Positions 34,441 through 43,977 are shown, numbered from the stretch's first letter. The stretch: 64,000 bases of DNA from Holophagae bacterium (GCA_029263455.1 JAJCXM010000008.1:372001-436000), one strand, 5' to 3'. The notes: generated by a model from the sequence alone, not told the origin. Numbers and translations: made by a program.

Positions 34441-36367
34441 ATGAACTTTTTGAATCTGATCATCTTCGCGTTATTAACGTCGCCCGTGTGGGCACAATTT
34501 GAGGACATGGCACTGGAAACCGTCGCTCAGCGCAACGGCTTAGCCATCGAACAACTCACCATCGTCAATCAGGCGGAACTAACGCTCAACAATATTGACC
34601 AAACCCTATTCACCTACAAAGTTGTGGACTTGGAAGTCGGGACGGCTTTCGACATCCATTTCGATCAATTCGGACAGGAACGCAATAAATCCGAAGCACT
34701 GGATTCAGACCGGGAAGAAGCGCGCCATATTTACGGTAACCTTGATCCTCTTCTGTACGACACCCTGCAAGAATTGCCAGGCGATCAACCTGTCCGCATC
34801 GCGATTTGGATGGTGGATAGTGATGAGGGATACCCAATCCATGAACTCCCCAATGGAGAAGCCAATGAGGACGAAATCAATGCGATCATGGCCGATGTCG
34901 CCGCACGTCGGGCCGACTACGTCGCTCAAGCCTGTGCCAATACGCTGGAGCAATTACAAGGTATGGGCTTTGATCCCACGGCCGCAACCTACGCACCGGT
35001 AATCTTCGCCGAGTTGCCCGCCGATATGGTGTGGTTGATAGCCGACCTTGAGAGCGTAGAACGCGTTTATCAACAACGCCGCTACCATAACAACATGAGC
35101 AAAGCGCGCCGTTCGCTATATGCGCACAACGTCAATGGTCGCAATGCAAGCGGATCGTTTTGGGGGAATACGGGAAGCAACATCAAGGTCGCCGTCATCG
35201 AAGCAGGCGGACGCGTGCCTACAAGCCATACAAAGCTAGGTTCGTACACATATGATTTTGCTAATGTCTGTAACCAAAACAGCAGCCATGCGACCCACGT
35301 GATGGGCATTATTCACGGGCGCGATGCCACCGACTACGGGATCTCGCCCCACGCTTATGTCCGCATTGCTGGCGGTTGCGATGAGACCAAGGCCAATCAC
35401 AATCATGGCCTTTGGGACAAAGACTTGGTTTCAGCCACGGATCGCGCTGTGAATTGGGGAGCGACTGTCTTTAACTATAGTTTGGGCGACGACCGCAAAG
35501 GTGTCTATGGCAGCCTTGCTCGCTACTTCGACAACCTGTCTAAGAACATCTGGCGCACCTTCGTTTGTGCTGCTGGAAATGACGGCGACAAATCAACTCA
35601 CCATGTAGACAGTCCTGGCGTTGCTTATAACGTGATTACGGTTGGTAACTACGACGATAAACGCACACAGTCGCGATCAGATGATGTTATGTCCTCGGAT
35701 TCCAGCTACATCAATCCCGTAACCAACCACAAGGATCATCAGAAACCCGAAATCTCGGCCCCTGGCTCGAGGATCCGGTCCGCCTACGTCACGGGCATGG
35801 GCAACATGTCCGGAACCAGCATGGCCACGCCAATGGTGACGGCTACGATTGCGCTCATGCAGAAAGCGAACTACTGGATTTCGCTGCAGCCTGAATCCAG
35901 CAAAGCTATCCTAATGGCCACCTGCAATCAACAACATAGAGGGCGCCGCAGCCCGAAGCAATAAAGATGGTGCTGGTGGTATGGATACGGAAGAAGCGGT
36001 CGAGATCGCCAAAGATCACGACTATTATCCGCGCGCCAAGTCATGGCATACACGATCATACGCCTGCTGGGCACAGGGTCAGTTCCCCTTAACTTACACC
36101 GAACAATTGACGGCTGGTAGGAAGACTCGGATCGCCATAGCTTGGAGCGTTGAAGGGCACCGCGGCCAACCGTCTATGGACTATGATTTGCAAATCTTGC
36201 GTCCCGACGGCCGCTACCTGACTGGTTCTTACAGTTGGGATAGTGCCTCAGAGATCGTGGAATTCACGGCACCAGTCAGTGGTGAATATGTCATTAGAAT
36301 CAGCAACTATCGCTGCGATGAGTACACCAAAGCCGTGAGCATGGCCTACGCGATGTGGCAGCCCTAG
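34441..36367 (+). pseudogene. Secreted S8 subtilase split by a frameshift
   Basis: The start at 34441 follows GGAGG by five bases; the signal peptide is NLIIFALLTSPVWAQ. A propeptide-like region covers about residues 20-240. The peptidase domain has His in SSHATHVMGI, Asn in CAAGNDG and Ser in SGTSMATPM. The usual catalytic Asp motif (VAVIDxG) reads VAVIEAG. After MATC near base 35925 the frame runs to a stop at 35964. Dropping one base (about A35926) restores reading as INNIEGAAARSNKDG and continues through a PPC-like beta domain to 36367, making 641 aa. A point insertion, sequencing error or programmed shift are all possible. Confidence 0.8.
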
Positions 36368-36387
36368 TTGCGTCGTCAGCAAAATCT

Positions 36388-36418
36388 AGGGCTCGGTCAA
36401 ATGACCGAGCCCTCTTTT
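36388..36418 (+). terminator. Rho-independent terminator
   Basis: AGGGCTCGGTCA (36388-36399) pairs perfectly with TGACCGAGCCCT (36402-36413), then CTTTT. It lies 20 bases after the subtilase stop. On the opposite strand the stem is followed by TAGATTTT, so it may also serve the converging TolB-like gene weakly. Confidence 0.88.
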
Positions 36419-36509
36419 CGTTTGTCTGGGCAATGCACAGCGCGCGTGCGGCTGCCAGCCGACGGTGCTGTCCGAATGAGACGTCTTGGTTGATCCGAAT
36501 CATGGTCGA

Positions 36510-37511
36510 CTACTCTTGTTCGGTGCCGGCCCAAAAGGGCGTCAATTCCGAAGCACTTGTTGTCGTGATGCGTCTTATCCCTGAACCATCGGCCCCAATA
36601 ACATGAAGTTCGTAATTACCATCGACCGGCGATATAAAAACAAGCTCCTTGCCGTCGGGCGACCACCCGCATTTCAAGACCCAGTAACTCCTATCGCTGA
36701 ATGCATATTCCGTATCTGGTCCACGCAGCCCTTGTGTCAGGTTCATTGGCAAGCTGCCGTCGGCATGCATGACAAACAGGTCGGCGTGGCCATCGCGGTC
36801 GGAGTAGAAGGCGATATGCTCTCCACTTGGAGAAACGGCCGGTGCGAAATCGTTACCAGAACTCTGGCTCAATCGTTTGAGCGTGCCCGTTTTTAGTTCA
36901 ACTCGATAGAGTTGATTTGCACCCTCATGATCACTGAAAAAGACAATATATTTACCGTCAGGCGTCCAAACCGGAACTCGTTGATTGCTCTGCTTAAGGG
37001 ATGTAAGCAAAGGCCGATTATTGGAACCGTCACGCTTGACGAGATGAAGGCCAACTCCAGCTCGGGTACTCTTCTCATAGACAATAAATTGCCCATCCGC
37101 CGAGATTGAGGCGTTGGTATCGTAACCACTGCCTAGATCGAGGCGCGCAGCTTCCTTGCTGCCAAGGCTGAGGCTGGCAAGCTTCCAACCACCATAGCGG
37201 TATGTATTGAATAACAAGGTTCGGCCATCAAGGGCGACCGTCGGGTTGTATTCACCTTGACCTGAAACATAGGCCACTTCCGTTCGTTCGTTCATTCCCC
37301 TTGGGTCAATGCTTAAGATGGACCAGCCCTGGTCATTGCCCACCTTGCGGGCAAAGAATATACGAGATTTGCTGTCTGACTCAGTGCCACCGTTTTGGCC
37401 AAACACACTGCAGCTCAGCGTCATAAGAATTAATTGGAATCCGAGTCGTATGGTTAGGGCCAGTCGGCTCGATTCGTTTTTGTAACCTGGATTAGCATTG
37501 GCTTGGATCAT
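36510..37511 (-). CDS. Exported TolB-like beta-propeller protein
   Basis: A 333-residue protein with a long N-terminal signal (IRLGFQLILMTLSCSVFG). Repeated PD40/WD40-like blades follow: TVALDGRTLLFNTYR, SISADGQFIVYEKS, WTPDGKYIVFFSDHE, VSPSGEHIAFYSDRDG, WSPDGKELVFISPVDG, each with the D-G-x-x-I/L-x-F core. This is the six-bladed TolB/DPP-type propeller without a peptidase or transport domain. GAGG precedes the ATG. A binding or scaffold role in the periplasm is likely; no partner genes are adjacent. Confidence 0.85.
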   Translation of the reverse strand: MIQANANPGYKNESSRLALTIRLGFQLILMTLSCSVFGQNGGTESDSKSRIFFARKVGNDQGWSILSIDPRGMNERTEVAYVSGQGEYNPTVALDGRTLLFNTYRYGGWKLASLSLGSKEAARLDLGSGYDTNASISADGQFIVYEKSTRAGVGLHLVKRDGSNNRPLLTSLKQSNQRVPVWTPDGKYIVFFSDHEGANQLYRVELKTGTLKRLSQSSGNDFAPAVSPSGEHIAFYSDRDGHADLFVMHADGSLPMNLTQGLRGPDTEYAFSDRSYWVLKCGWSPDGKELVFISPVDGNYELHVIGADGSGIRRITTTSASELTPFWAGTEQE

Positions 37512-37830
37512 GGGGGCACCTCATGGGCCGAAAGACTTAAACGATGAACATCATGTTTATTATATTTAACGTTAAACTTCACCTTGATCGGATCATGGCT
37601 GGGAATTATTCTTAAATAAAATTTTTGATGGGTCCTTGATACGTGGACAGCCACAAAGATACTTTTCGTAAGTTAGCCGAATGACCGTTGAGTTCATGGC
37701 CGTCTCAGAACACAGTTCAACGGTCGGATGATCAAGGTGCGTTACACCGCGGACAAGCTCCGTCTTGGAAGAGTGTGATCTAATGCAGAGACTAGGCTAG
37801 GTCGATAAGCAATAGGTTAAGGGAGGGATC
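37512..37830. other. Intergenic region between the propeller and dioxygenase genes
   Basis: About 320 bases with no gene. A 12-bp perfect palindrome TTTAACGTTAAA is at 37565-37576, 54 bases upstream of the propeller gene start, and could be an operator. AGGGAGG ends three bases before the dioxygenase ATG. Promoters are not clearly resolved. Confidence 0.45.
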
Positions 37831-38619
37831 ATGGCAAAGACTACGAGGCGTTTATTTTTGGGCTTTCTGGGGTTGGCCGGATTCGGCGGTGTGATTGGTT
37901 GGTTCAAGAAGAATGATCTGATCCGTTGGATGCTGCGCCGTACGAATAATGAAGGACTCAACCTCACCGCAGCACCGCAACTTAGTGAGGATTTATGCGT
38001 GGTGACTTCGTCTCAAGTTGAAGGTCCCTTTTTCATTGCATCACCGCTGCGTTCGGATATCCGTGAAGATCGCGTTGGCCGTAACCTGGGCTTGAATATT
38101 CAACTTGTGTCGGCGCCCGATTGTTTACCCATCGAAGGCGCGCTGATCGAGATCTGGCATTGCGATGCGGTAGGAATTTACAGCGGTTATCCCGAGGACT
38201 TGGCCCACAACCCCTGGAAGACGTTGATGTTGGCAGGCACCGGTGGTGAGAACGTACCACCCAAGAATGAATCGCGCTTTTTGCGGGGTGCCCAGCGCAC
38301 CGACGCCAACGGCATGGTGGAATTCCAAACCATCGTGCCAGGATGGTACGATCCGCGGTCTCCGCACATTCATCTAAAAGCGTTGCTGGCAGAGAGAGAG
38401 CTATTGACGACCCAATTCTATTTCCAACCAGACTTTTGTCGTGAGGTTTTCATCAACGACGAACCCTACAAAGTCTTCGGCGACAGTCCTTATTCACCTG
38501 CCAACGATATCGCCATGAGCCAAGCTTTGCAGGCCGAGGGTTTGGTATTGAAACCGCAGCTATTGGATCAGCAGGGCTGGGTGGTGCACGCCAAGGTGGG
38601 TGTTATACGTTCAAGCTAG
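37831..38619 (+). CDS. Intradiol ring-cleavage dioxygenase-like protein, Tat-exported
   Basis: A 262-residue protein with a twin-arginine signal (TTRRLFLGFLGLAGFGG). The body matches the catalytic fold of protocatechuate 3,4-dioxygenase and relatives, which open aromatic diols between the hydroxyls with Fe(III). Iron ligands appear as Tyr in GIYSGYPED, Tyr in PGWYDPRSPH, and the two His in PHIHLKA. Family motifs VEGPFFI, IEIWHCDAVGIYSGY and GMVEFQTIVPGWY are intact. It is closer to the secreted single-subunit group than to the cytoplasmic PcaG/PcaH pair. No aromatic catabolic genes are nearby, so the substrate is open. Confidence 0.88.
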   Translation: MAKTTRRLFLGFLGLAGFGGVIGWFKKNDLIRWMLRRTNNEGLNLTAAPQLSEDLCVVTSSQVEGPFFIASPLRSDIREDRVGRNLGLNIQLVSAPDCLPIEGALIEIWHCDAVGIYSGYPEDLAHNPWKTLMLAGTGGENVPPKNESRFLRGAQRTDANGMVEFQTIVPGWYDPRSPHIHLKALLAERELLTTQFYFQPDFCREVFINDEPYKVFGDSPYSPANDIAMSQALQAEGLVLKPQLLDQQGWVVHAKVGVIRSS

Positions 38620-38675
38620 GGGTCGTGGTATTCGTCTACTGACTCCATTTATGGAGGGGATCGTGTTGGAACCTC

Positions 38676-39185
38676 TCAAGCATTGCGCTTGATGTTGTCA
38701 GGGTCATGCCAATCCATCCCACACTTTAAACATTGCCTGGCTGTTGCCGTCTTTAGTGGGTAATTGCAATAAGGACAAGGTGGACCTGGTGTCACGACCG
38801 CAGGACGACCATTGTGAATCACCCACAACTTTGCCCAGGTTGGAGAGCAACCAGTGGCGGCCATAAGCTCAGCAATTGCTAAGTGTCTTTGCCCGCCACA
38901 CTCAAGACTCTTAACGCGGTAGCGCATCGCATCGTCTAAGTCACTGAAACCGGGAATGTGAACGTGGCATTTTGGGCAAAGGGCGCCTCGCTCGGGCAAT
39001 TTTTCTCCCAGGGCACTCATTTCATCCCGCGTGTACGGTTTCTTCTCGTTTGGTGAATACATGAATTCTAACCGATCGGAATCGCTTCGCTCAAAGGAAA
39101 TGCCTTGTTCCGCTACAACCCAACTGTGAACCTGGGACCCTAATCCTACGCCCGGCCTTAGCGTTTTCACATGGGTCGACGGCAC
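38676..39185 (-). CDS. Unknown protein with zinc-ribbon-like cysteine pairs
   Basis: A 169-residue soluble protein, GTG start at 39185 and no strong ribosome site; an internal ATG at 39059 is an alternative. It has CPKCH (near residue 92), a helix-turn-helix-like ATGCSPTWAKLWVIHNGR, then CPYC and CLKCGMDW at the C-terminus. The C-terminal Cys quartet is probably a zinc ribbon. No function is recognised. Confidence 0.6.
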   Translation of the reverse strand: MPSTHVKTLRPGVGLGSQVHSWVVAEQGISFERSDSDRLEFMYSPNEKKPYTRDEMSALGEKLPERGALCPKCHVHIPGFSDLDDAMRYRVKSLECGGQRHLAIAELMAATGCSPTWAKLWVIHNGRPAVVTPGPPCPYCNYPLKTATARQCLKCGMDWHDPDNIKRNA

Positions 39186-39286
39186 GAACGCCGCAAGAGA
39201 TAGATAGATCCAAAAGGCGCTGTGCGCGCGTATTGATTAGGAAAGCGCGCATCTATTTATTTTCTTGAGAAGTGGGGTTTAGTTTG

Positions 39287-41734
39287 ATGGAGCAAAAGGT
39301 TTTTTGTGTTATCGGTCTGTTCGCGGCTCTATTAGGGTTGCCTGCAGGCCAGTGGGTTCAGGCTCAAAGTGTTGATCGAGGCTTGCAAGAGCTTTATTCG
39401 CCGGATAAGGCGCAGTTCTGCCAAACGGTGGGCAATCAACTGTGCCTCAGCGCGGGGAATGACATTGTGCTCACTCTTTTGGGTTGTGCAACGGGATTGG
39501 AAGACCCCTTGGGTTTTCCACCTTTTGAGATCAATGTGCCGCCGGGAGAGGATCTGGCATTCACCATTTTTCGTAACCCCGATGCTATCCATAACAGCTT
39601 CCTGATTATTTCTGAAGAGGCGGCCAACAATCGCTTCCTCGATTTGTGCGTGGACACCGACCCGGGCATCTTTACAGAGGTTTTCCCCATTCAGCCCAGC
39701 AATGATCCCAACCCAATCATCCAAGTCATCCCCAGTGCTGCGGTCGATGCAATGAAGGCGGCGTCTGATGTCGATGGGTTTGTGGTGATGATCTCGCAGG
39801 CTTGCCCCGACACGTTGGCTACCTTTGCTGGAGTGAGGATTACCCGGAACCCGTCCTCGGTGTCTCCGTTAGAGATCCGCAATATTCCAGAGCTTGTGTT
39901 GGATCCGATCGAAGTGGGACAACCGACGTTTGTGGAATTTGAGGTTGAAAACTCCAGCACGCAACCCATACAGGGCATTAGTTTCGATGTGAGGGGTATT
40001 TTCGGTAACCCGATCTTCACGCAATTGACAATCGACGGAATACCCTGCCAGACTCCACAGAATTGCGTATTCGATATCGGTCCGCTTCAAATAGTCACCA
40101 TTGTCTTGGACTTAACATTCACGGAGCCTGGCCTAAATTATTTGACGGGGTTTGCGCAGGGTGACGGATGTGGCGTTTCAACCTTAGCTAAGATCAAGGT
40201 TCGCCCATCAACCTCGCTTTTCAGCCTGATCGGAAAGGCTCGGGCAGGCTTGCAAGCGTCATCGATATTGTTTGTCAGCAATCCTGGTACCCAACCTGCG
40301 GACGTCAGTATTTCCGCAACCGATGATCAGGGTCGAGCGACCTCGTTGGATACCGAGGCGCGCAGGTTAGGTCGAACTGGACCGATTGAATTGACGGTCC
40401 AACCCGGCCAAACCCAATACGTCGACATCTCCCAATCCGGTAGCTCGGTACAGCGATTTATGGTCCATCTGAGTTCGACGCAATTTGTGTTCGGTCAGGT
40501 TCGCCAACAATACCGCGGCACTCAGCCAGGCGATGTCAAAGTGTTGGGGACCACTGCCGCCATGCAGAACTACTATGAACAGGTGGATGCTTCTGGGTCC
40601 GGTTTGGTTCCGGTCAAAGTGGTGGAGACCGACAATAAGAAGTTTGTGATCAGTAATTACAACTTAGATCCGACCATGGTGACCATCACTATCCGTGATG
40701 CCAGCAGTGGTGCCGTTAAACGCCAACTCAGTGGCGTGGTGACCGAAACCCTCGGGATCAACGTTGTACCTCTGGTTGCAGGCCTGGATGAGAACGCCAT
40801 CATCGAAGTGGACGGTGGTCCGGGCATATTGGTGGAGTTGGAGTACTGTGGACCCGAAGTATTTCAAATTGTCACCATGCGGCGTCCACCCTCGGCTTCG
40901 AGTAAAATGGCTGGTCTGGTTGGGACAGGTGACCTGCTCGCCCAACCGTTCTACCAACCGGATGTGAATGACACTCGCTATGAACCGTCCACCTATTCGC
41001 AAGTCATTATGTCGACCATGGGTCTGGCGGTCCCGGCGGGTCAGATCGATCTGTCCTTTGACGAGGACTGTGGCGTCGGAACGGTAAACGATCTTACGAT
41101 ACCCACTCTGGGTTCTCCGGCAGGATTGCCGACGGAAGAGGCAATTAGCCAACAAGGCCCATTGGTGGGTGGCTTTGGCCTGTTCGATGAAAGTGATCTG
41201 ATGTCAAGTATCCGTTGGCAAGAAGGAGCACGGGCCATTTGGATTTTGGACACGTCGCCCGTCACCGAAGGCCGTATCTTTATTCCTGAGGTCACCCCCT
41301 TTAATGATCCGAATCCTGAGGTTTCTGACATGGCCTTTCAAGTGATGTCGGATGATCCGCTGATGCTGACGGTGGGTGTGTTTAATGCTGATGGCCAACT
41401 GCTCAGCTTCCAAGGCATATCGCTACCTGCGGGTGGTCACTTGCTGTGCGCCAGCGACTTCGATATTGACAACCAAGCAGCCTTCCTCGAGTTCCAAGTT
41501 CCGGAATACCACCTATCGCCCGTTTGGATCAGCGCGTTGGCGGATCAACCCGAAGTGTTTTACAGGGATCAACTGCCGATCATGCCGTTGGTGGGCGGGT
41601 CCATTCTGAGCCAGATCGGGGATGTCTTTGCCGCCTGGAACGGTAGCGCTCCCAGTTGCCTGGGTCTGGCGCCCAGCATGGCGGATCTGGTTGACTTCGT
41701 GAACAACAACTTTATGTGCCCGGCTGCTCCCTAG
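39287..41734 (+). CDS. Large secreted protein of unknown function
   Basis: The ATG at 39287 opens a signal peptide (FCVIGLFAALLGLPAGQWVQAQ); the frame reaches 39272 with a GTG. The 815-residue protein is beta-rich. Around residues 205-310 it resembles an immunoglobulin-like/CARDB module (FVEFEVENSSTQPIQGISFDV, with Cys pairs TPQNCVF and GDGCGV). Later segments have further Ig-like patterns (VEFEVENSS, DVSISATDDQGRA). No catalytic motif is seen. The base composition at third positions is a little more GC-rich than in neighbours. Adhesion or surface binding is a guess from fold only. Confidence 0.7.
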   Translation: MEQKVFCVIGLFAALLGLPAGQWVQAQSVDRGLQELYSPDKAQFCQTVGNQLCLSAGNDIVLTLLGCATGLEDPLGFPPFEINVPPGEDLAFTIFRNPDAIHNSFLIISEEAANNRFLDLCVDTDPGIFTEVFPIQPSNDPNPIIQVIPSAAVDAMKAASDVDGFVVMISQACPDTLATFAGVRITRNPSSVSPLEIRNIPELVLDPIEVGQPTFVEFEVENSSTQPIQGISFDVRGIFGNPIFTQLTIDGIPCQTPQNCVFDIGPLQIVTIVLDLTFTEPGLNYLTGFAQGDGCGVSTLAKIKVRPSTSLFSLIGKARAGLQASSILFVSNPGTQPADVSISATDDQGRATSLDTEARRLGRTGPIELTVQPGQTQYVDISQSGSSVQRFMVHLSSTQFVFGQVRQQYRGTQPGDVKVLGTTAAMQNYYEQVDASGSGLVPVKVVETDNKKFVISNYNLDPTMVTITIRDASSGAVKRQLSGVVTETLGINVVPLVAGLDENAIIEVDGGPGILVELEYCGPEVFQIVTMRRPPSASSKMAGLVGTGDLLAQPFYQPDVNDTRYEPSTYSQVIMSTMGLAVPAGQIDLSFDEDCGVGTVNDLTIPTLGSPAGLPTEEAISQQGPLVGGFGLFDESDLMSSIRWQEGARAIWILDTSPVTEGRIFIPEVTPFNDPNPEVSDMAFQVMSDDPLMLTVGVFNADGQLLSFQGISLPAGGHLLCASDFDIDNQAAFLEFQVPEYHLSPVWISALADQPEVFYRDQLPIMPLVGGSILSQIGDVFAAWNGSAPSCLGLAPSMADLVDFVNNNFMCPAAP

Positions 41735-41819
41735 CTTGAAGCCGACCCAATGTGGGGACTGCCAATCTAAGGCGTGTTGGACATCATGCTTCGGTTGCCA
41801 GACCCAACTTTGATTGAGG

Positions 41820-41993
41820 TTGAAGTTCGAACTCGGTAAGGACTTCAACCTCATTCAGTTCCCCGATGGCAATCACCCCTTGATGCAATGTAAGTTAGGG
41901 GGCAACGCGGAGCGAATCCTGCTCTCCAAGTTCGTGGCAGGCCAGTTCACCGCCATCGAATCTTGGCTTGAAGACAAGGGCTTCATGTCATAA
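41820..41993 (+). CDS. Possible small or remnant gene
   Basis: A frame of 57 codons starting with TTG (LKFELGKDFNLIQFPDG to LEDKGFMS). Third positions are strongly C/G-biased, which suggests it is or was coding, but there is no Shine-Dalgarno and an in-frame TGA lies two codons before. It may be the 3' remnant of a longer gene. No similarity is recognised. Confidence 0.3.
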   Translation: MKFELGKDFNLIQFPDGNHPLMQCKLGGNAERILLSKFVAGQFTAIESWLEDKGFMS

Positions 41994-42138
41994 ACCCCAT
42001 GTTCTGCTTTAGCCTAAAGCCCAGAGCGGAGCGCCGGGCGACTGATTCAATCGACTTAATGTGAGTCCGAGCTTCCTTGGCGCTGCGTAAATCGTGAAGC
42101 CGCGAAGCCGGAGGTTTTGGCACAGCAAAAGGACTCAT
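41983..42138 (-). CDS. Possible small protein carried by the dispersed repeat
   Basis: An ATG at 42138 with GGAGG six bases upstream opens 51 codons: MSPFAVPKPPASRLHDL..., basic and probably helical. It contains repeat copy 1. The second copy at 43838-43940 keeps the matching frame for the first 20 codons (PPVSLLHKLRRAEEARTH) but has no start codon. The shared frame hints at coding origin, yet the short length leaves it unproven. Confidence 0.3.
   Translation of the reverse strand: MSPFAVPKPPASRLHDLRSAKEARTHIKSIESVARRSALGFRLKQNMGFMT
42012..42114 (-). repeat. Dispersed repeat, copy 1
   Basis: 103 bases, about 80 percent identical to 43838-43940 in the opposite orientation. The best-conserved stretches are CCTCCGG, GCTTCAC, CGGACTCACATTA and AATCAGTCGCCC. 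Two bases differ by insertion after position 66. Confidence 0.75.
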
Positions 42139-42449
42139 GCGCCACCTCCCTTCAGCCAGTTTAGAATTAAGCGTGCATCATCATCTGCATTATGCGCTGG
42201 CGTGTTGAAGCGCTCGCACGCAAAAAATAAAAGAGCAATTTAGTGAGGGGTCAAATGCAGTTTATGAGTCATTTAAGAGATACACCCTTGAACGATGCTG
42301 CACTCGCGTAGACCACAAAACGGGCTACGATTCGACTCAATAATCAAACTGAAACGGGCCACTTTTTCCAGAGCTTAATATTAAGAAACGGTCATAGACC
42401 GGCTTCAAGATAACCTGTCCTCATGAATGGTGCTTGTGGGCAGATGCTG

Positions 42450-43235
42450 CTAAAAGGTCTCGTGAAATGAGTAATGGGTCCAGGTCACCCAATAGCCCTC
42501 TGACTCGCCGTACCCGCTGACGTCGGACAACGTGAACTTCACCTTATAAACGCCTGGGACGTCGGGATTGATGGAGATGGCCTCGCATTTTTTGAAGCCA
42601 AGAAAGGGCGTCTGCATAACCCGACATTGAGATTTTTGAAACACGCCGGTGCTGCCAGCAGGCTTGGAGACTTCAACCAGACGCCACACCGTGGGCTGGG
42701 GATTGAGATAGGGAGCCAGTCCCCCACCCAGGCGCACATACCGGACATGATCCGTGACGACCTGGGTGAACAGAGGTGCTCCGGCGGTGCCATAGGTTAC
42801 TATGTCGTCCGCCGTCACCACAACAGGATTGCCGCTGTAGAAGTAATAGGTTCGTTCACCCTGGCTTTGCGGGTTTCGAGCGTCTTGAATGCGTACCCGA
42901 ATCACCACAACCGCCGTTTGGGCGTACTTCGGCAGATACACCTTGATCCTCTGCGCCGCCAGGATCACGTTTGCCATCCCGAGTTCCCCGACATACTCAA
43001 TGTAGTTACAGAATACTGAAGGAATGCCGGCGTTTTCTGCTGGATTGAATTCAATGGTCCATGAGCCCCCGATGTTGGGGGTGAGACGGACCGGGGCCGA
43101 GCGACTCGCCCAATTCTGATTGGCGGGTCCCAAGGGGAACTGCGCCATGGAAGATGCACTACATGTGAATATCAGGACAACAAGGCACATCCGACGTGCG
43201 GAGCTAGAAGGATTCAGGCTTTTGAGTTGTGTCAT
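42450..43235 (-). CDS. Exported protein of unknown function
   Basis: A 261-residue protein; AGGAG lies seven bases before the ATG. The signal peptide (RRMCLVVLIFTCSASSMAQ) is clear. The mature part is beta-rich (PVRLTPNIGGSWTIEFNP near residue 50, YVRLGGGLAPYLNPQP near 170) with four Cys that might pair. No family is recognised. It stands alone between repeat-bearing regions. Confidence 0.65.
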   Translation of the reverse strand: MTQLKSLNPSSSARRMCLVVLIFTCSASSMAQFPLGPANQNWASRSAPVRLTPNIGGSWTIEFNPAENAGIPSVFCNYIEYVGELGMANVILAAQRIKVYLPKYAQTAVVVIRVRIQDARNPQSQGERTYYFYSGNPVVVTADDIVTYGTAGAPLFTQVVTDHVRYVRLGGGLAPYLNPQPTVWRLVEVSKPAGSTGVFQKSQCRVMQTPFLGFKKCEAISINPDVPGVYKVKFTLSDVSGYGESEGYWVTWTHYSFHETF

Positions 43236-43373
43236 TGGAGGACTCCTGTTCTCGTAGTGTCCTCCTAATACGCACCTTAGGCACCAATTGGATCACCGTC
43301 GGGGTTCAGTTTTGTTGCGATCACGCTTATTGACCACCGGGATTGCCTGGTCCCCGATAGGTATACTTTGGCA

Positions 43374-43619
43374 TTATTGAGCCATATCCCTTGGCTGAGC
43401 GAGCTTGCGAAAGGTCTCTTCGTGGTTATCCATGGCGCGATGAGCGGCGTCTTCAATGCGTTTTGCACGGCTTTCACGGACGGGTCGAATGCTGAGACCA
43501 TCACCGTCGGTGGTGATTTCGAGTTCGGTTTCCCTGTCGATGTTAAGCAATTCCAGAATCGGCTCTTCGATGACCAGCCCAAGGCTGTTTCCAATGGCAG
43601 TAAGTTTCTTGCGCATCAT
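43374..43619 (-). CDS. AbrB/MazE-type antitoxin-like DNA-binding protein, no toxin seen
   Basis: From the ATG at 43619 (GAGG just upstream) the product is 81 aa. The N-terminal swapped-hairpin DNA-binding fold is evident in KKLTAIGNSLGLVIEEPIL and LLNIDRETELEITTDGDGLS. A charged C-terminal tail (about residues 50-81) would be the toxin-binding part in a MazE-like antitoxin. Downstream only 97 bases precede unrelated sequence, and no Doc, PIN or MazF-like frame is found, so it is orphaned or a plain regulator. Confidence 0.75.
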   Translation of the reverse strand: MMRKKLTAIGNSLGLVIEEPILELLNIDRETELEITTDGDGLSIRPVRESRAKRIEDAAHRAMDNHEETFRKLAQPRDMAQ

Positions 43620-43685
43620 GTGCCTCACAGTAGTTGGCAAAAGTTTATATAACGAATGTATTACATGTGTGCAACGCGAGGGCGT

Positions 43686-43725
43686 CGGGATCGGAGTGCG
43701 CTGCCGGGTCAGTCGGCCTGCGGCC
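43686..43725 (+). repeat. 40-bp direct repeat, copy 1
   Basis: CGGGATCGGAGTGCGCTGCC and the next 20 bases recur at 43978-44017 with 36 of 40 positions identical, in the same orientation. The two copies flank repeat copy 2 at 43838. Confidence 0.85.
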
Positions 43726-43733
43726 CACAGGAG

Positions 43734-43753
43734 CGCGGGTTTTCCAACCCGCG
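43734..43753. repeat. Perfect 8-bp inverted repeat
   Basis: CGCGGGTT and AACCCGCG flank a TTCC loop. No T-run follows. Such extragenic palindromes next to dispersed repeats are reminiscent of REP-type elements, which I cannot confirm from one copy. Confidence 0.6.
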
Positions 43754-43837
43754 AAATTAGTCGATTGAGCGAAAAGACGGACTACCTTATTCACACTAAG
43801 TGTGATTTGATGGCTAGTCTCGAGCGCTCATTTAACA

Positions 43838-43940
43838 CCTCCGGTTAGCCTGCTTCACAAGTTACGCCGCGCCGAGGAAGCACGGACTCACATTAGGGCG
43901 GTTAGAAATCAGTCGCCCGTCGCTGCGCTGTGGGCTCTGC
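43838..43940 (+). repeat. Dispersed repeat, copy 2
   Basis: 103 bases matching 42012-42114 at about 80 percent in the opposite orientation. It lies between the two 40-bp direct repeats. Confidence 0.75.
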
Positions 43941-43977
43941 TTGATGGTGGCGTAACCCACCCCTCACCCGACTGCGC

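Larger units (their letters stand above)
41735..42449. other. Gene-poor region with remnants and one copy of a dispersed repeat
   Basis: About 715 bases lacking any full-size gene. It holds two overlapping small frames (41820-41993 plus and 41983-42138 minus, listed separately) and one copy of the 103-bp repeat (42012-42114). The rest, 42140-42449, shows nothing I can name. Confidence 0.55.

Noticed and set aside
43277-43594. 105-codon minus-strand frame as possible toxin partner of the antitoxin
   Set aside because: It overlaps almost all of the antitoxin gene in another frame and shows no toxin family features.
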